From Cunninghamella blakesleeana (lineage: Eukaryota; Mucoromycota; Mucoromycetes; Mucorales; Cunninghamellaceae), in assembly GCA_017871115.1 (NCBI GenBank), contig JAFCIZ010000003.1, positions 187,001 through 251,000 of the forward strand: DNA of 64,000 nt, given 5' to 3'. Position numbers and translations under genes: made by a program. Within the stretch, counting starts at the first letter, position 1; every line of letters starts with the position of its first letter. The notes under the pieces are model-generated. The model saw only the letters and a program-made list of their open reading frames with translations. It was not told the DNA's origin and searched no databases. This document shows positions 9,352 through 18,412 of this stretch, piece by piece.

Positions 9352-10671
9352 ATGGATCAACAATTAATAGATAATATGAAGCAATATTTAGTCACTTTAA
9401 AACTACCAAACAACATTACACCAAAAGAAAAAAGATATATACAACGAAATTCACATAACTTTGTGGTACGATCAAATCAATTATATAAATATAATATAGA
9501 ACATCAAACATTAAGAAAAGTCCTAAATAAAACACAAGCTATGGAAGTTTTATTTATGTGTCACCAACATCCTTTAGGAGGTCACCTCGGTTATCATAAT
9601 ACTTTATATAAGGTATCAACTAGATATTATTGGAATGCTATGGCTAAAGATATACAAGAATATGTTAAAAAATGTAAAAGATGTCAAACTACTGGACCTA
9701 AGAAATTAAACGAATTTTTATATCCTGTTCCTGTGAAATCAAAACCTTTCGAACAATGGGGAATTGATGTCAAGCATGTTCCAACGTCTAAAAGTGGATA
9801 TCGTTACGTTATAGCCGCTATTGACTATCTTACTAAATGGGTGGAGGCACGAGCACTTAAGTATCAATCAACTTCGGAAATTGCTTTATTTATATATGAA
9901 GAAATTATATGTAGGCATGGTACGCCTCATCTTATTATATCGGATAATGGTACTCCTTTTATTAGTGACTTAATCAATAAAGTTTGTAGACAATATAATA
10001 TTCATCATAATACTATTACTGTTGGAAATTCTCAAGCTAATGGATTAATAGAAAGATTTAATTCAACACTTGGATCAATTATCAAAAAGATTGCAACAAC
10101 AGAAAAGGGAATATGGGATCAATATTTACCATCTGTATTATTTTCCTATCGCACAATAAAACAAAATTCAACAAAACAATCTCCATTTTATTTAACATAT
10201 GGTTACATTCCAAAGACTCCTTTTGATCATATAGACACAATAGTAGATTTTAACTCTTATAACTTTGAAAATCAGATAATGCTCAGAACAAAAAAGGAAA
10301 TTACTGCACTAAATCTAATAAGACAACAATCAGCAGAAAAAATCAAAAGGTCGCAAGAAAACCAGAAAAAGGCAATAGATAAGAAAGTAAATAAACGAGA
10401 CCGCGAATGGAAACCAGCTTTTAGAATTGGTGAAATAGTAACCTTATATACAGGAATACAATCAAACTCATGGTCAGGTAAAATATCGGATATGTGGCAA
10501 GGAAGGTATACTATACATCAATCTTTAGGAAAAGGTACCTATTTGATTAAATCTCTAGACTCTAATAACATAAGAATAAAGCGTGTACATGGAAACCGAC
10601 TCAAATTATTACAAATGCCAGATGTATATTGGAATACACATGTATCTAAAACTTATGGAATTGATCTATAA
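9352..10671 (+). CDS. int: Gypsy 2 integrase (separate ORF)
   Basis: A 439-residue retroviral-type integrase with its own ATG. An N-terminal HHCC zinc region spans about residues 70-122 (HPLGGHLGYHN ... CKRCQTTG). The catalytic core has D138 in WGIDVKH, the second Asp in IISDNGTPF (about 197) and Glu in GLIERFNSTLG (about 234). The C-terminal region has a GPY/F-like module ending in GKGTYLIK and RIKRVHGNRLKLL. There is no chromodomain. It would insert the cDNA; this family has ends near tRNA genes in the window. Independent coding of integrase, not fused to RNase H, recurs in gypsy 3a and 3b. Confidence 0.95.
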   Translation: MDQQLIDNMKQYLVTLKLPNNITPKEKRYIQRNSHNFVVRSNQLYKYNIEHQTLRKVLNKTQAMEVLFMCHQHPLGGHLGYHNTLYKVSTRYYWNAMAKDIQEYVKKCKRCQTTGPKKLNEFLYPVPVKSKPFEQWGIDVKHVPTSKSGYRYVIAAIDYLTKWVEARALKYQSTSEIALFIYEEIICRHGTPHLIISDNGTPFISDLINKVCRQYNIHHNTITVGNSQANGLIERFNSTLGSIIKKIATTEKGIWDQYLPSVLFSYRTIKQNSTKQSPFYLTYGYIPKTPFDHIDTIVDFNSYNFENQIMLRTKKEITALNLIRQQSAEKIKRSQENQKKAIDKKVNKRDREWKPAFRIGEIVTLYTGIQSNSWSGKISDMWQGRYTIHQSLGKGTYLIKSLDSNNIRIKRVHGNRLKLLQMPDVYWNTHVSKTYGIDL

Positions 10672-10980
10672 AAAAAAAAAAAAAAATTTACATATAAATA
10701 AAATAAAATAAAATAAGATAAAAGAAAATTTTTTTAAAAAAAAAAAAAAAAAAAACAAATACAATCAAAAAAAAAAAATAACAGCAATAATAATAATAAA
10801 TAAATAAATAAAAATAATTATAAAGATAAAGAAATATTTAGATAGATATATATGATAATTACAAAAAAAAAAATTTATATAAATATCAAAAAAAAAAAAA
10901 AATTTATTTCAAAAAAAAAAAAATATTTACAATATAAACATATCTCACTTATTTTTATACAATTCAAGCATTATACAAGA

Positions 10981-11511
10981 ATGAATCTACCTTTTAATTT
11001 TAACAGACCTTCTGTGGATCAAGATCCCATCTATGAAGAAGTTCTTGCAGCCTTTACAGAAAATCTCTCGGAAATTGAACTTTTGAAATTCTTTATCAAG
11101 TATTCCTACCATATGTATGTAGATGATCACCATCGTGTAATTGAAATACAAAAGAGTATGCAAGAAAATTATGCCAAGCATATTTTACCTAACGTGGTCA
11201 AGCTTCTTCATACATCCTTGGGAAAACCAACCAATCTTGGTGAATTAATTAATTATCGACGTGAACGTATGGAATTACTCAATGAGTTGTTAAGTCCTTT
11301 GGCTAAACCTCGTTTTAACCAAGTTTTTTATAAAAAATTACGTAAAGAAGATCCTTGGGGAAAGGATACTATTCTCATGGAACAAGAAGAAAATGATGTG
11401 GAAGTTCCTATGACTTTTGTCGGTGTCGCTAATGACAATAATAACGATGGAGGTCCATCTTCTCCTGGTGGTGAGGGTGTCGCGCAGGATAATGATCCTA
11501 CCGGTGTTTAA
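10981..11511 (+). CDS. Gypsy 2 third ORF (accessory protein, unknown function)
   Basis: About 176 residues from the ATG at 10981; the frame is open upstream to 10852 but that part is poly-Lys from A tracts and was not chosen. It shares the layout of the ORF at 2178-2639: DQDPIYEEVL, MYVDDHHRV, a basic region YRRERMELLNELL, then KEDPW and FVGV, with an Asn/Asp/Gly-rich tail. The last 11 codons (VAQDNDPTGV) lie inside the 3' LTR. No signal peptide or transmembrane helix is seen. It could be a matrix, nucleic-acid-binding or targeting factor; function is unknown. Confidence 0.75.
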   Translation: MNLPFNFNRPSVDQDPIYEEVLAAFTENLSEIELLKFFIKYSYHMYVDDHHRVIEIQKSMQENYAKHILPNVVKLLHTSLGKPTNLGELINYRRERMELLNELLSPLAKPRFNQVFYKKLRKEDPWGKDTILMEQEENDVEVPMTFVGVANDNNNDGGPSSPGGEGVAQDNDPTGV

Positions 11512-12240
11512 AAAGTTTTTTTAACTTTTGTTTTAATTGGTCAAGCTCACATCCACAACCGCACATCCACAGACGCACATCCACAGACGCACATCCACAG
11601 ACGCACATCCACAACCGCACATCCACAACCGCACATCCACAGACGCACATCCACAACCGCACATCCGCAACCGCACATCCTTGACCGTATGACTTCTTTC
11701 TCTCTCTCTAAAATAAATTTTGTTTTAATATAAATAGGAAAGAATATTTTTCTTTCTCTTTTGTTTTTTTTACTTTGTCAAATTTTTAAAATAATATTTT
11801 ATATAATAAATATTTTATTTGTCCAAACTAATTTTTATTTTTATTTTATTTTAATTTTATATTAATTTCTTAATTGAAATCATTTTTATTACTATAACAA
11901 GTATATTTTATTTCTTAAGTGAAATCTCTTTTTATTTATATACAACATATATAAACTTTTATATATTATTTTATTATTACTTTATTTGATTATTACCCTT
12001 TTTATATAATAATCTACTCTCTGACTTTTAAATTCATTTGCATATACTTTTGAATTTTTTTAAATATTTTATTTTATTTTATCTTTTTATTTTTTTTTTA
12101 CTTTTATATTATATTAAGTCGTTCTACTTATAAAACAAGAACTGGTGCTCACTGGAATTATCTTATTTATAGTTAATATAAATACAAACTCTCTTATTTT
12201 ATTTTAACAAAAATAACTCTTACCAAAAACACACACAACA
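11478..12240 (+). repeat. Gypsy 2 3' LTR
   Basis: 763 bp. By inspection it matches the 5' LTR apart from one additional 14-bp minisatellite unit (ten at 11548-11687). A purine-rich GGTGGTGAGGG precedes it, the likely polypurine tract. Confidence 0.9.
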
Positions 12241-12292
12241 ACTCTCTTATTTTATTTTAACAAAAATAACTCTTACCAAAAACACACACAAC
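12241..12292 (+). repeat. Displaced tail of the gypsy 1 LTR
   Basis: ACTCTCTTATTTTATTTT to ACACACACAACA, a second copy of the 52-bp LTR tail that also stands at 3453-3504. It fits gypsy 2 having inserted between two tandem tails of the gypsy 1 LTR with an ACTC duplication. A scrap of another LTR-type tail (TTTTTCAAACAACCAAAAAT) follows at 12294-12319. Confidence 0.65.
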
Positions 12293-12335
12293 ACTTTTTC
12301 AAACAACCAAAAATTTACACATGAACAAAAAATAA

Positions 12336-12407
12336 CTCTCAGACGGGGAATTGAACCCCGGTCTCCCGCGTGACAGGCGGGGATACTCACCACTATACTA
12401 TCTGAGA
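12336..12407 (-). tRNA. tRNA-Asp (GTC)
   Basis: The minus strand folds as a 72-nt cloverleaf: acceptor TCTCAGA/TCTGAGA, anticodon stem CCCGC/GCGGG with loop CTGTCAC (anticodon GTC), and T arm CGGGG TTCAATT CCCCG. No CCA is encoded. A TTATTTTTT run follows its 3' end and could terminate Pol III. LTR sequence lies 11 bp upstream and about 43 bp downstream. Confidence 0.95.
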
Positions 12408-12418
12408 AATTATATATT

Positions 12419-12817
12419 TGTCGGCAATAAAATAACTAGTAATAGTAAGGACGATGCTTTCAAGGAATTAGAAAGCACTAAAATGGATGAAGACAATGAT
12501 GACAATAACAATATTATTATTGAGGAAGAAAATAATGATTTATTTAAAAATAATAATATTACAAAAGATTCAATTAGTAAATCTACAACTAAAAATAATG
12601 AAGAAATAAAAAATAAAAATATGGAGTTAGAAAGAGAAGAAAGGAAAAGAAAGAGGAGTTTCAAACCAACGATTCCAAAAAACAGGAAGAAATCCAAAGT
12701 CCGAAGAACCTTCCTAAACTGGTCCAAGGTTTTAAGCGCCGCTCGTAACCCCGGGCACCATGCCGTGTTGTTCTGGAAATTCCTCTCGGCGACCCACAAA
12801 CGCCAAACCAAAAACTA
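12419..12817 (+). repeat. LTR fragment (family G) upstream of tRNA-Asp
   Basis: Starts TGTCGGCAATAAAATAAC 11 bp from the tRNA 5' end and is nearly identical to 26445-26844. It is cut at 12818 by a family B Tc1 inserted at the TA of what is the TATA box in the intact copy (AAAAACTATATAAAGG). It contains an open frame rich in Lys, Asp and Asn (about 130 codons) shared by both copies. That frame may be a protein tail or chance; no function is assigned. Confidence 0.8.
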
Positions 12818-13938
12818 CAGTGGGGGAAAAAACTGTTCATACGTTTTCAAAGTTTGACTTTGTTCTTTAATTAATCTATCAATACTTTATCAATCCTTAT
12901 GAAACTTAGAATAGTAATAGAATAGCTTATTTATAAATATATTATAAAGTTTGAGTTTAAAATATTTAGATCTCCGGTTTTTATTAAGGTTTTAAACAGC
13001 GATGTCCATATGAACAGTTTTTTCCATAATGTGAATATTAAGCATTTTCGTTCTGTTTGCCTACCTTACCTTTTATTATTGGTTCGGAAAGTATAGAATA
13101 ATGATTACTAACATAAATACATTCCGAAAAACTATTTAAACCATTATTTTTCAGTTTATTTTTTTTTATTTTCTTTCACTTTTCTTTATCACCTCAATTA
13201 AACTACCTATTCACTTTGTCCATTAATCAAGATGCCTCAAGCTTTACCTGTAGACGTCCAAAATGATTTAAAATCAATGTTGATCAATGAAATACCATAC
13301 AGTATCATTTCTAGTAGACTTGGTTTATCAAAAGGTGTCATTAGTAACTACTCTAGTAAGTGGTTCCCTAATAGAAACCGTAATCTTGGTGGAAGACCTA
13401 TTGTTGTAGCCGACAAAACTAAATCTCTTATCAAAAAAATGGTTCTATCAGGTCAACTACTAACTGCCACGGATGTCCAAAGGAAGTTATCGAACCTAGG
13501 ATATGAATTGACAGTCAAAACATCGGCTAATGTTTTAAAATCTATGAATTTTTTTTCTGCTATTAAAAAAAAGAAGCCACTTTTGTCAAAAAAGCATCAA
13601 CAGGACCGTTTAAACTTTGCAAAAAGATACAAAAACTGGACTATTGATGACTGGAGACGTGTAGTATTCTCTGACGAAACCAAAATAAACGTCTGGGGGT
13701 CTGATGGCTGCAAATATTATTGGTCAAGACCAGGTGACAAATTGAAGCCTCATCATCTTGATTTAACAGTCAAGCATGGGGGTGGAAATATAATGATGTG
13801 GGGTTGTATAACTCATTCTGGACCAGGATATGCATGTCAAGTTTACGATGGGACTATGAAAGCTAAGGATTATCAAGAAATTTTGAACACTACATTCAGA
13901 GATAGCATGGAATACTATGGTTTTGACTGGTCAGAGTA
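12818..13938 (+). mobile_element. Tc1 family B copy B1 (3' half missing here)
   Basis: Left end CAGTGGGGGAAAAAACTG at a TA. Outer site GTTCATACG and inner site CCATATGAAC are of the ATA type. Broken at 13937 by a family D end. Confidence 0.9.
13232..13937 (+). pseudogene. Family B transposase, truncated (B1)
   Basis: The first 235 residues of a Tc1 transposase. HTH residues 31-43 are of the GLSKGVISNYSSK type, which goes with ATA-type terminal repeats. The first catalytic Asp (FSDETKINVWG, residue 148) is present. The second Asp and the Glu are lost because a family D end begins at the TA within the WSEY codons. The last codon before the stop is from the inserted element. A matching 3' part lies inverted at 15683-15937, so the gene was split by insertion and then rearranged. 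Confidence 0.9.
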
Positions 13939-14020
13939 CACCTAGAGGCAAAACTGATCACGGTGCTCGCTTTTTTGATTGTTTGGCATTATATTTTATT
14001 TAATACAACTAAAAGAAATA
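13939..14020 (+). mobile_element. Family D left-end fragment
   Basis: 82 bp starting CACCTAGAGGCAAAACTGAT, matching the left end of the complete D copy at 53829. It ends at a TA where B2 begins. Confidence 0.9.
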
Positions 14021-15682
14021 CAGTGGGGGAAAAAACTGTTCGGACGTTTCCAAAATTTGACTTTGTTCTTTAATTACTCTATCAATACTTTATCAATCCT
14101 TATGAAACTTAGAATAGTAATAGAATAGCTTATTTATAAATATATTACAAAGTTTGAGTTTAAAATGTTTAGATCTCCGGTTTTTATTAAGGTTTTAAAC
14201 AGCGATGTCTATTCGAACAGTTTTTTCCATAATGTGAATATTAAGCATTTTCGTTCTATTTTCCCATTTTACCTACTATTATTGGTTCGGAAAGTATAGA
14301 ATAATAATTACTAATGTAAATGCATTCCGAAAAACTATTTAAACCATTATTTTTCAGTTTATTTTTTTTTATTTTCTTTCACTTTTCTTTATCACTTCAA
14401 TTAAACTACCTATTCACTTTATCCATTAAACAAGATGCCTCAAGCTTTACCTGTAGATGTCCAAAATGATTTAAAAGCAATGTTGATCAATGAAATACCA
14501 TACAGTATCATTTCCAGTAGACTTAACTTATCAAAAAGTACCATTAGCTCCTATTCTAATAAGTGGTTCCCTAATAGAAACCGTAATCTTGGTGGAAGAC
14601 CTATTGTTGTAGCCGACAAAACTAAATCTCTCATCAAAAAAATGGTTCTATCAGGTCAACTACTAACTGCCACGGATGTCCAAAGGAAGTTATCGAACCT
14701 AGGATATGAATTGACAGTCAAAACATCGGCTAATGTTTTAAAATCTATGAATTTTTTTTCTGCCATCAAAAAAAAGAAGCCACTTTTGTCAAAAAAGCAT
14801 CAACAGGACCGTTTAAACTTTGCAAAAAGATACAGAAATTGGACTATTGATGACTGGAGACGTGTAGTATTCTCTGACGAAACCAAAATAAACGTCTGGG
14901 GGTCTGATGGCTGCAAATATTATTGGTCAAGACCAGGTGACAAATTGAAGCCTCATCATCTTGATTTAACAGTCAAGCATGGGGGTGGAAATATAATGAT
15001 GTGGGGTTGTATAACTCATTCTGGACCAGGATATGCATGTCAAGTTTACGATGGGACTATGAAAGCTAAGGATTACCAAGAAATTTTGAACACTACATTC
15101 AGAGATAGCATGGAATACTATGGTTTTGACTGGTCAGAGTATTATTTTCAACAGGATAACGACCCAAAACATAAGGCAACATCTACTATTGAATGGATGC
15201 GACAAGAAAAGATAAAAATACTTGAAGATTGGCCGGCTCAAAGTCCTGACTTAAACCCAATTGAACATGTGTGGCACCATTTGAAGTTAAAGCTTAGTGA
15301 ATACAGTACCAGGGCTAAAGGTGTTCACGAATTATGGGAAAGAATTGATGTAGAATGGAATTCTTTTACACAGGAACAATGTAGAAGATACATAGATAGT
15401 ATGCCTGATCGTATTCAAGCTGTACTGGATGCTAAAGGCGGACCAACAAGATATTAGTTAATTAATTAGAAATTGGAAAAAACTGTTCGAATAGACATCG
15501 CTGTTTAAAACCTTAATAAAAACCGGAGATCTAAATATTTTAAACTCAAACTTTGTAATATATTTATAAATAAGCTATTCTATTACTATTCTAAGTTTCA
15601 TAAGGGTTGATAAAGTATTGATAGAGTAATTAAAGAACAAAGTCAAATTTTGGAAACGTCCGAACAGTTTTTTCCCCCACTG
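14021..15682 (+). mobile_element. Tc1 family B complete copy B2
   Basis: 1,662 bp with inverted ends CAGTGGGGGAAAAAACTG. Each terminal repeat of about 210 bp has an outer site (GTTCGGACG) and an inner site (ATTCGAAC). The flanks do not match: left is family D sequence, right is inverted family B sequence. The TA itself is present on both sides. Confidence 0.95.
14435..15457 (+). CDS. Tc1-family transposase (family B, B2), DD35E
   Basis: A 340-residue intact transposase. HTH1 spans about residues 10-45 with recognition segment NLSKSTISSYSNK (31-43), a GGRP linker at 53-56, and HTH2 to about residue 105. Catalytic residues are D148 (FSDETKINVWG), D241 (FQQDNDPKHKA) and E277 (SPDLNPIEH), with 35 residues between the last two, one more than in families A, C, D and F. 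All three acids and a full frame suggest it could be active. It is one of two family B types in the window that differ mainly in the first HTH. Confidence 0.95.
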   Translation: MPQALPVDVQNDLKAMLINEIPYSIISSRLNLSKSTISSYSNKWFPNRNRNLGGRPIVVADKTKSLIKKMVLSGQLLTATDVQRKLSNLGYELTVKTSANVLKSMNFFSAIKKKKPLLSKKHQQDRLNFAKRYRNWTIDDWRRVVFSDETKINVWGSDGCKYYWSRPGDKLKPHHLDLTVKHGGGNIMMWGCITHSGPGYACQVYDGTMKAKDYQEILNTTFRDSMEYYGFDWSEYYFQQDNDPKHKATSTIEWMRQEKIKILEDWPAQSPDLNPIEHVWHHLKLKLSEYSTRAKGVHELWERIDVEWNSFTQEQCRRYIDSMPDRIQAVLDAKGGPTRY

Positions 15683-15937
15683 TATGTATCTTCTACATTG
15701 TTCCTGTGTAAAAGAATTCCATTCTACATCAATTCTTTCCCATAATTCGTGAACACCTTTAGCCCTGGTACCATATTCACTAAGCTTTAACTTCAAATGG
15801 TGCCACACATGTTCAATTGGGTTTAAGTCAGGACTTTGTGCTGGCCAATCTTCGAGTATTTTTATCTTTTCTTGTCGCATCCATTCAATAGTAGATGTTG
15901 CCTTATGTTTTGGGTCGTTATCCTGTTGAAAATAATA
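15683..15937 (-). pseudogene. Family B transposase, inverted 3' fragment
   Basis: Minus-strand reading begins YYFQQDNDPKHKA and continues through DWPAQSPDLNPIEH to QCRRYI, the part missing from B1. It begins at a TA next to a family D end and stops at the TA beside B2. It is therefore the displaced 3' part of a family B gene first split by a D insertion. Confidence 0.9.
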
Positions 15938-16199
15938 CACCTAAAGGCAAAACTGATCACGGTTTTTTGATTTTTTAGTTATTTTTGATTGGACTTGATT
16001 TTGTACTAAATATTCAAATACAAGTTTAATTATTTATTTTCTTTAAATGTATCCTCACATGATTGACTTTTCTTTCATGCAGTAATACAAATACTATTAA
16101 TGTGTTTATTATGTATAAAATGCATTTTAAAATTTTTATTTCTAGTTTTTATAAATCTGTAAAAAAATACAACTTCATACAATAACTGATATCTACTGT

Positions 16200-17128
16200 T
16201 TAATAATGTATATGATCACCTTTATTTTGTATTACTAAATCGCACCTCTTAGGCATGGAATGGATAACAGTTTTAGCCATATTGTTCATAGCCGGAGAAT
16301 CCCAAATGACTTGAATACGTTCCCACAAATCATCCAATGATACAGCAGGTTCAGCATACTTTTCATGTAACAATTGCTTTAGATAAGCCCACATGTTTTC
16401 AATGGGATTTAAATCAGGAGAGTACGTAGGCCAATAAAGTAAATCCACATTGTTTTTTTTGTACCATTCTTGGGATGCTTTTGCTGTATGTTTAGGATCT
16501 TTATCTTGCAACAATTTAACCTGTGATTTGTCAAAGTTATACCATTCTACAGTTTTTATAAATTCGTCATTCATGATATCTATAAACAATTGCGTATCCA
16601 TGGTCGAATCTATTCTAGTCAAGTAACCGACACCTTGTGCTGTTATACAACCCCAAAGGCATACTGAACCTCCACCACCTTTTGGCACTTCATATACTTC
16701 ATGTGGTTTTGTTGGCCTATTTCTTTCTCCCCACACCCACTGATAGCCTTCTCCACCAAACCTGTGCACCCTAGTTTCGTCAGCAAAGATTACTTTATCC
16801 CAATCACTAGAGTCCCAACCACCATACATTTTTGCAAACTGCAAACGGTTTTTTTTGACATCACGTGATATTGGAAATACTTTTCTTTTTTTATGAGCAA
16901 AAAGGTTTCGAGATTTAAGGAACCTACGAATAGTCCGAAGGCTTGCATCACTAATATTATTATACTTTAAATATCTCTGAGTTTCAACAGCATTGATAAC
17001 CTTCCCCGTTTTAATAGATCTAGCAATTAAATTAGAGGTATGTTTGGATATTTTTTTTGGTCGACCACCGTGACATGTTTTTATTGGCCCAATTGACTGT
17101 CTAATTTTTGATATTTCCCCAACAGATA
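16200..17128 (-). pseudogene. Family D transposase, main part (D1), split by C1
   Basis: The minus-strand frame runs from ISVGEISKIRQS (next to C1 at 17128) to the stop at 16200. It includes the GGRPKK linker, the second HTH, and D-D-E motifs FADETRVHRFG, LLQDKDPKHTA and SPDLNPIEN. The first 30 codons lie at 25061-25149. No stop was seen, so only the C1 insertion breaks the gene. The residue after the second catalytic Asp is Lys rather than the usual Asn, in all family D copies here. Confidence 0.85.
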
Positions 17129-17517
17129 TACAGTGGCTTCCAGAAGTGTTCGAATGTTTTCGTTTTTTTTATAAAATCAATTGTATCAATAAAACTTATT
17201 ATTTAACCATGCATGATTTATACATCAATCGAAAGCCCTATTGATTGGCTTTCATATGAATATATTTATATGCATTTCCATATTTGGGTTGCGGAGTAAA
17301 TGGTGTTTGAAAATTATTGGTACATTCGAACAGTTGTGTTGCGATGCCAAAAAAATACCACAACTTGTGATAAAACAATAATAGAGTATAAAATAATCTA
17401 TAAAATGTTAGAATAAACCTGTTTCGCACTTTCTTAGTTCAAATCTATAGCTAATATTCTATTTTTTATATATTTTTTATATCAATATTGTCCATTTTTT
17501 AGTGATCTGTTATCAAC

Positions 17518-17590
17518 ATGCGTCCTATTCAAAATTCCATTAAGAACCAAGTCATTAACCTTCTCAAACAAGGTAAATCTATGCGTCAAG
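17518..17590 (+). pseudogene. Family C transposase, 5' part (C1)
   Basis: ATG and the first 24 codons (MRPIQNSIKN ... MRQV). The chromovirus then begins at 17591. The gene resumes at 23839. Confidence 0.9.
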
Positions 17591-18147
17591 TGAAAAATAT
17601 GTTAAAATTAAAAATAGGTAAAATAAATAGTTTTTATATATAAAAGAGAAAAACAAAATAATTAAGTGAAATTCCTTAGTTGGTTGTTTTTATTATAAAT
17701 ATAAGATGAAGATTGTAATAATAATCTAATTCTGCTTTAGTATTTATATAAAATAATATTTCACTTTTCATATGATTAGTGATATTAATCAATATGATTT
17801 ATAACCCCATTATGACGATCTTTCATATATTTTATTATTACTATATGATGATCCATGATAACTGTCATTGGTTCTTTTATATATTAATGTAGTAATATAG
17901 TTAGATTCAATATAGGGACTTTTAACATTCAGTTTATAAGGTTAAGTTTGACAGTTTAAAGATAATAATATATCTGAGTTAGATTTAACTCCTTATTTAG
18001 TATAGCTATCCATTTAAATAAAAGATTATATATTTTAATCTCAGTGCACTTGACGATCATTATCATTATTTTACTTTATACTATTTACTATTATATAATC
18101 ATAGCATTATATTTGTTTACTATAAGATAAAATAGCCTGATACGACA
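17591..18147 (-). repeat. Chromovirus 1 3' LTR
   Basis: 557 bp. On the minus strand it starts TGTCGTATCAGG and ends CATATTTTTCA. It is the same length as the 5' LTR and appears near-identical. Confidence 0.95.
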
Positions 18148-18412
18148 TTACCCCCTTCCAGTCTGTTAGACGTCTCCAACAGAAAAGCAGGCTAGTCAGT
18201 ATCTAGATATGTTTATATACACATATTTATTTATTTATAATAGTATTTATTAATCGCGATATTTTGATAATGTCTGTATGTGTTGTTATTCTTATAACAC
18301 ATTTTATATATATTAAATATATCTTATTTGTATATACATACAATTATTTATTTATTTTTATTTTATTTTATTTTATTTTATTTTATTTTATTTTATTTTA
18401 TTTTATTTTATT
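18148..18412 (-). other. Chromovirus 1 3' untranslated region, PPT and (TTTTA)n
   Basis: The polypurine tract at 18148-18160 is followed by about 200 bp of noncoding sequence. A TTTTA microsatellite (18356-18416) abuts and includes the gag-pol stop codon. Confidence 0.8.

Larger units (their letters stand above)
3508..12240 (+). mobile_element. Complete Ty3/gypsy LTR retrotransposon (gypsy 2)
   Basis: LTRs at 3508-4256 and 11478-12240 flank gag, PR-RT-RNase H, a separate integrase ORF and a third ORF. A 4-bp ACTC repeat flanks it (3504-3507 and 12241-12244), and its target is the tail of the gypsy 1 LTR. The LTRs appear to differ mainly by one 14-bp minisatellite unit and all reading frames are open, so insertion was recent and the element may be active (inference). 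The order, with integrase after RNase H, is Ty3/gypsy-type; no chromodomain follows the integrase. Confidence 0.95.

Noticed and set aside
12351..12420. N-terminus MNPGLPRDRRGY of a frame running into the family G LTR
   Set aside because: It is antisense to tRNA-Asp, so it is not a protein start.
12410..12811. Hydrophobic minus-strand open frame opposite the family G LTR (also 26439-26837)
   Set aside because: It is the antisense of a Lys/Asp/Asn-rich frame; Leu/Ser/Phe runs are a by-product of composition. No start context or homology is visible.
17238..17429. Short frame starting MRNRFILTFYRLF repeated many times (31709, 38391, 44749, 47995, 58246)
   Set aside because: It lies in the long terminal repeat of Tc1 family C and is repeated only because the element is repeated.
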